Source: Chlorobiota bacterium (GTDB lineage: Bacteria > Bacteroidota > Ignavibacteria > OLB7). Taken from it: DNA of 64,000 bases. How positions within the stretch are numbered: position 1 is the first letter of the stretch; each line of letters starts with the position of its first letter. Below, in pieces: positions 61,518 through 64,000 of the stretch. Location: positions 3,970,501 through 4,034,500 of the forward strand of contig JADJXR010000001.1 of the NCBI GenBank assembly GCA_016710285.1, written 5' to 3'. The position numbers were made by a program, and so were the translations under genes. A model generated the notes under the pieces. It worked only from the letters and a program-made list of their open reading frames with translations, ran no database searches and was not told the DNA's origin.

Positions 61518-62132
61518 ATGCTACGCATTGCCACATTCCGGTCCTATCGCTTACCCCTTTTGGCGTTCGGCATTTTTTTCTGCGGCTGTGGGCTGTTCTC
61601 CACCCGCGACCCCGAACCGCCAACCAGCGCAGGGTCCAACTTCGAGCCACCAACCGCGCCAACGCTGGTTTTGCGGAACCTTGAGAACGCCCTGCGATTC
61701 TCCAACCCCAGCGATTACCGGCGTTGCTTCAGCGACTCCGCACGCGGCGGCGGGCTTCCCTCCTTCCGCTTTCTTCCATCGGCCCAGGGGGCGGCAACCG
61801 CACCCACCCTGTTTTCCGATTGGTCCATTGACCAGGAAGAAAAATATTTCCGCACGATTGTGGGCGAGCTTCAGCCGGACGTTTCTTGCTCGGTGATTTT
61901 TACTCCATCGGAGATCACGGAACTTCCGATTGGCGACTCCATCCAGTTCACCGCAAGCTACCTTGCGCGATTCCCCCACACCCGCGGTTCCGTTGAGCAA
62001 CTTGCCGAAGGGGAATTGCAACTTACCTTGCGATTGTCGCGCCTGAACGAATGGGCAATCACCAGCTGGCGCGACATTGCCCTTCCCGGGAAAACAAGTT
62101 GGTCGGTGATAAAAGCACGGTTCAGCAACTAA
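61518..62132 (+). CDS. lipoprotein, member 1 of a tandem related pair
   Basis: 204 residues from ATG 61518. Lipobox FGIFFCGCG, giving Cys22 or Cys24. The domain starts TLVLRNLENALRFSNPSDYRRCFSD, which parallels GVFQNVQYAFTYGDTLIYGSLLH in the next gene, and ends in a helix-strand pattern (LRLSRLNEWAITSWRDI) like TVTRAY...DVWLIRTWFD. The pattern recalls NTF2/SnoaL-like cone folds, uncertain. 19 bases after the molybdoenzyme and 24 bases before member 2. Confidence 0.72.
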   Translation: MLRIATFRSYRLPLLAFGIFFCGCGLFSTRDPEPPTSAGSNFEPPTAPTLVLRNLENALRFSNPSDYRRCFSDSARGGGLPSFRFLPSAQGAATAPTLFSDWSIDQEEKYFRTIVGELQPDVSCSVIFTPSEITELPIGDSIQFTASYLARFPHTRGSVEQLAEGELQLTLRLSRLNEWAITSWRDIALPGKTSWSVIKARFSN

Positions 62133-62156
62133 GGGTCCAGCAACCGACAAATCCGA

Positions 62157-62672
62157 TTGAGAGTTCCAGCAATCATCTTCCCCGCGCTGCTGTTGTTTGC
62201 CTTGTTGGCAAGCTGCACCAACCCGTTTGCGCCGAAGCTGGAGCCGGGGCTTTCCAACCTTTCCTCCACGCTTGGGGACCAGCGGACGGTGGCCGGCGTA
62301 TTCCAGAACGTCCAGTACGCGTTCACCTACGGCGACACGTTGATTTATGGAAGCCTGCTTCACCCCGATTTCCAATTCCGCTACTACAACCCCGACCGCG
62401 CTGCCGAGGTGGCTTTCAACCGCGATGAGGAGATGCGGATTGCGTGGAATCTGTTCCACAGTGCCGACCAGATTGACATCCAGTGGAACGACTTCATCTC
62501 GCAGGATGGCGACTCGGTCCGGCTTACCGTCACGCGTGCCTACACCATGAAGATCATCCTGCAAGCCAGCGAAACCTTCCGGATTGATGGCCGCGCCCAG
62601 TTCCGCCTAACCCGCAACGCACCAACCGATGTATGGCTTATCAGAACCTGGTTCGACGAATCAAATTCTTGA
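62157..62672 (+). CDS. lipoprotein, member 2 of a tandem related pair
   Basis: 171 residues from a TTG at 62157, the only start that keeps the signal peptide (IIFPALLLFALLASCTN, lipobox LASC). The body resembles member 1: an N-terminal helix, FRYYNPDRA, FNRDEEMRIAWNLFHSADQI, and a C-terminal TDVWLIRTWFDESN strand. Function unknown; NTF2-like fold suspected. Its last 40 bases overlap the start of the heparinase-like gene in another frame. Confidence 0.7.
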   Translation: MRVPAIIFPALLLFALLASCTNPFAPKLEPGLSNLSSTLGDQRTVAGVFQNVQYAFTYGDTLIYGSLLHPDFQFRYYNPDRAAEVAFNRDEEMRIAWNLFHSADQIDIQWNDFISQDGDSVRLTVTRAYTMKIILQASETFRIDGRAQFRLTRNAPTDVWLIRTWFDESNS

Positions 62673-64000
62673 TTGCTTCGGCGCGGCGGCATGGCGTGGG
62701 GCATATCGTCCAGGTGTTCCGCCAAGCCGTGCGGCGGCGGCGGTACGCACGCCAGCAGCACCCTTCCCCCAGCCTTGAATCGTTCCAACGCCAATTCACT
62801 TTTTTCCGCACGCCCGAAACCTTCGTTGCCGATTTCCATTTGGCGGCGGTGCCACGGCTTCCGTTTGTGGCGGCCACCGGCGCAACGCTGGCGGGCATTC
62901 CCGCTTCCGCCAATTTTCTTGGCGATGCGGAGCGATTCGCTGCGGGGAATATCCTTCTGCTGGGTTGCCAGATTGCCGCGCCCGGCGGTGGCTACGATTG
63001 GCACCGCGATTACGGAAGCCAAGCGCGCTGGCCGCTCGCTTACTTCGCCCGCATCCGCTTCATGGATGGCGACGGCGCGGATGTGAAATACCCGTGGGAG
63101 CTTAGCCGGATGTACTGGATTGCGTGGCTGGGGAACGCCCACCGCACAAGCGGCGATGAACGCTGGGCCAACGAATTCCAACGGATCGTTTCCGACTGGC
63201 AGCGGCAGAACCCGCGGGACCAAGGGGTGAATTGGGCCATGCCGATGGAGGTGGCCATTCGCGGGTTTTGGCTGGCGTGCGGCTACTCACTGTTTGCCGG
63301 CGCGCCGTCCATTGGCAGCGACTGGTGGAAGAATTATCTGCTGATGGTGTGGGAACATGGGGACCACCTTTCCCATAATCTTGAATACTTCTTCAATCTT
63401 ACCAACCACTACCTCTCCAACTGTTTTGGGCTGCTGGCCATTGGCGCGTTGCTCCACACCCACCCCGACGGGAAACGCTGGTTTGCCGACGGGCGGAAAT
63501 GGATGATTGAGCAATTATCGGCGCAGGTGATGGATGATGGAGTTCATTATGAACGCTCGATTGGCTACCACCGGTTAGTGTTGGAGATGTACCTGATTGC
63601 CTTGCTTCTGTGCCAGCGTGCGGGCGACCCATTCCCGGAACCAGCGCGGCGGAAGATTGAGCGCATGGTGGAGTTTATGTGCGATTACCTTCCCCCCACC
63701 GGAACGGTCCCGCAGTTTGGAGATTCGGATGATGGAGTGATCCTTCGGCTAACGGAGCCACAGCCGCTGTACGACCATCGTGGGTTGCTGGCGTTGGCGG
63801 CGGTGATCTTCCAGCGGGGTGAGTACAAACAGCGCGCGGGCCATTTCAGTTTGGAAGCCGCAATGCTGACGGGGGATGCGGGGAAAGACATCTACGATGC
63901 GTTGGAATCGCGCCCCCGCGAAGAATCGCGCCTGTACCCCGACGGCGGGTTTGCGGTGCTGCGGAACCAATGGCTTCACGTTGTTGCCGACGTTGGCCCG
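62633..64000 (+). CDS. heparinase II/III-like polysaccharide lyase family protein, 3' end outside window
   Basis: At least 456 residues, open to the window end. ATG 62633 (MAYQNLVRRIKFLIASARRH) overlaps the preceding gene by 40 bases. The helical (alpha/alpha)-toroid region shows NWAMPMEVAIRGFWLACGY near residue 200, SHNLEYFFNLTNHYLSN near 250, DDGVHYERSIGYHRLVLEMY near 300, and GTVPQFGDSDDG near 360. These are the heparinase II/III N-terminal domain blocks (asparagine, histidine and tyrosine of the lyase centre). No signal peptide is visible. Such proteins sit in exopolysaccharide or alginate-type clusters and modify or degrade uronic-acid polymers. The beta-sandwich half is beyond the window. 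Confidence 0.88.
   Translation, partial: MAYQNLVRRIKFLIASARRHGVGHIVQVFRQAVRRRRYARQQHPSPSLESFQRQFTFFRTPETFVADFHLAAVPRLPFVAATGATLAGIPASANFLGDAERFAAGNILLLGCQIAAPGGGYDWHRDYGSQARWPLAYFARIRFMDGDGADVKYPWELSRMYWIAWLGNAHRTSGDERWANEFQRIVSDWQRQNPRDQGVNWAMPMEVAIRGFWLACGYSLFAGAPSIGSDWWKNYLLMVWEHGDHLSHNLEYFFNLTNHYLSNCFGLLAIGALLHTHPDGKRWFADGRKWMIEQLSAQVMDDGVHYERSIGYHRLVLEMYLIALLLCQRAGDPFPEPARRKIERMVEFMCDYLPPTGTVPQFGDSDDGVILRLTEPQPLYDHRGLLALAAVIFQRGEYKQRAGHFSLEAAMLTGDAGKDIYDALESRPREESRLYPDGGFAVLRNQWLHVVADVGP

Overview
The window looks like a chromosomal piece from a GC-rich member of the Bacteroidota/Chlorobiota/Ignavibacteriota (FCB) group. A 'Candidatus Kapabacteria'-like lineage is my best guess. The evidence is a set of type IX secretion (T9SS) proteins (long-form PorU, PorV, a PorW/SprE-like lipoprotein, secreted proteins with sorting-type C-termini), a TonB-dependent receptor, alternative-type GlmU, YpdA and many OmpA-type envelope proteins. 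The taxonomic call is inference; no rRNA or marker phylogeny was available. No transposase, integrase, phage gene or CRISPR array was seen.

Layout. 1-3.2 kb: the 3' part of a TonB-dependent receptor with a single-base frameshift, then a small membrane-anchored protein with an HMA-like C-terminal half. 3.2-10.9 kb: a complete type I restriction-modification locus (hsdM-hsdS-hsdR, minus strand) bracketed on both sides by related arrays of modular, hairpin- and G-quadruplex-rich repeats. 10.9-22.5 kb: the T9SS sortase PorU, then an exopolysaccharide cluster (polymerase/ligase, GT4 glycosyltransferase, Wzz-like and Wza-like proteins; the Wza-like gene seems to start at CTG). 22.7-29.1 kb: housekeeping genes (ypdA, hemF, a lipoprotein, alternative glmU, a DUF4149-type protein, NAD-type isocitrate dehydrogenase) and two tRNAs (Ser-GGA, Gly-GCC).

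29.2-32.8 kb: PorV and a large secreted protein with a T9SS type A-like tail. 32.9-39.9 kb, minus strand: a vWA-OmpA protein and an apparent three-gene operon of two related outer-membrane barrel proteins and a GldM-like protein with one membrane helix carrying a buried glutamate. Together they could span the envelope; this is my main candidate for an undescribed system. 40.5-50.5 kb: pcrA/uvrD, a second repeat array that contains the 3' end of pyrD, pyrD-pyrK, a PorW/SprE-like TPR lipoprotein, a lamin-tail-domain secreted protein and a two-half ThyX whose signature motif is split between halves.

50.5-55.4 kb: a small barrel protein and an unusual envelope set, namely two paralogous Spy/CpxP-like lipoproteins with an identically spaced twin CX6C pattern either side of an OmpA-family barrel. 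55.5-64 kb: rsmB and tsaD on the minus strand, then a plus-strand run (BatA-like vWA protein, TPR protein, sulfite-oxidase-like molybdoenzyme, two related lipoproteins, heparinase II/III-like protein) that continues past the window.

The region is dominated by cell-envelope construction: T9SS secretion, capsule or exopolysaccharide export, barrels and peptidoglycan-linked OmpA proteins, mixed with ordinary housekeeping genes.
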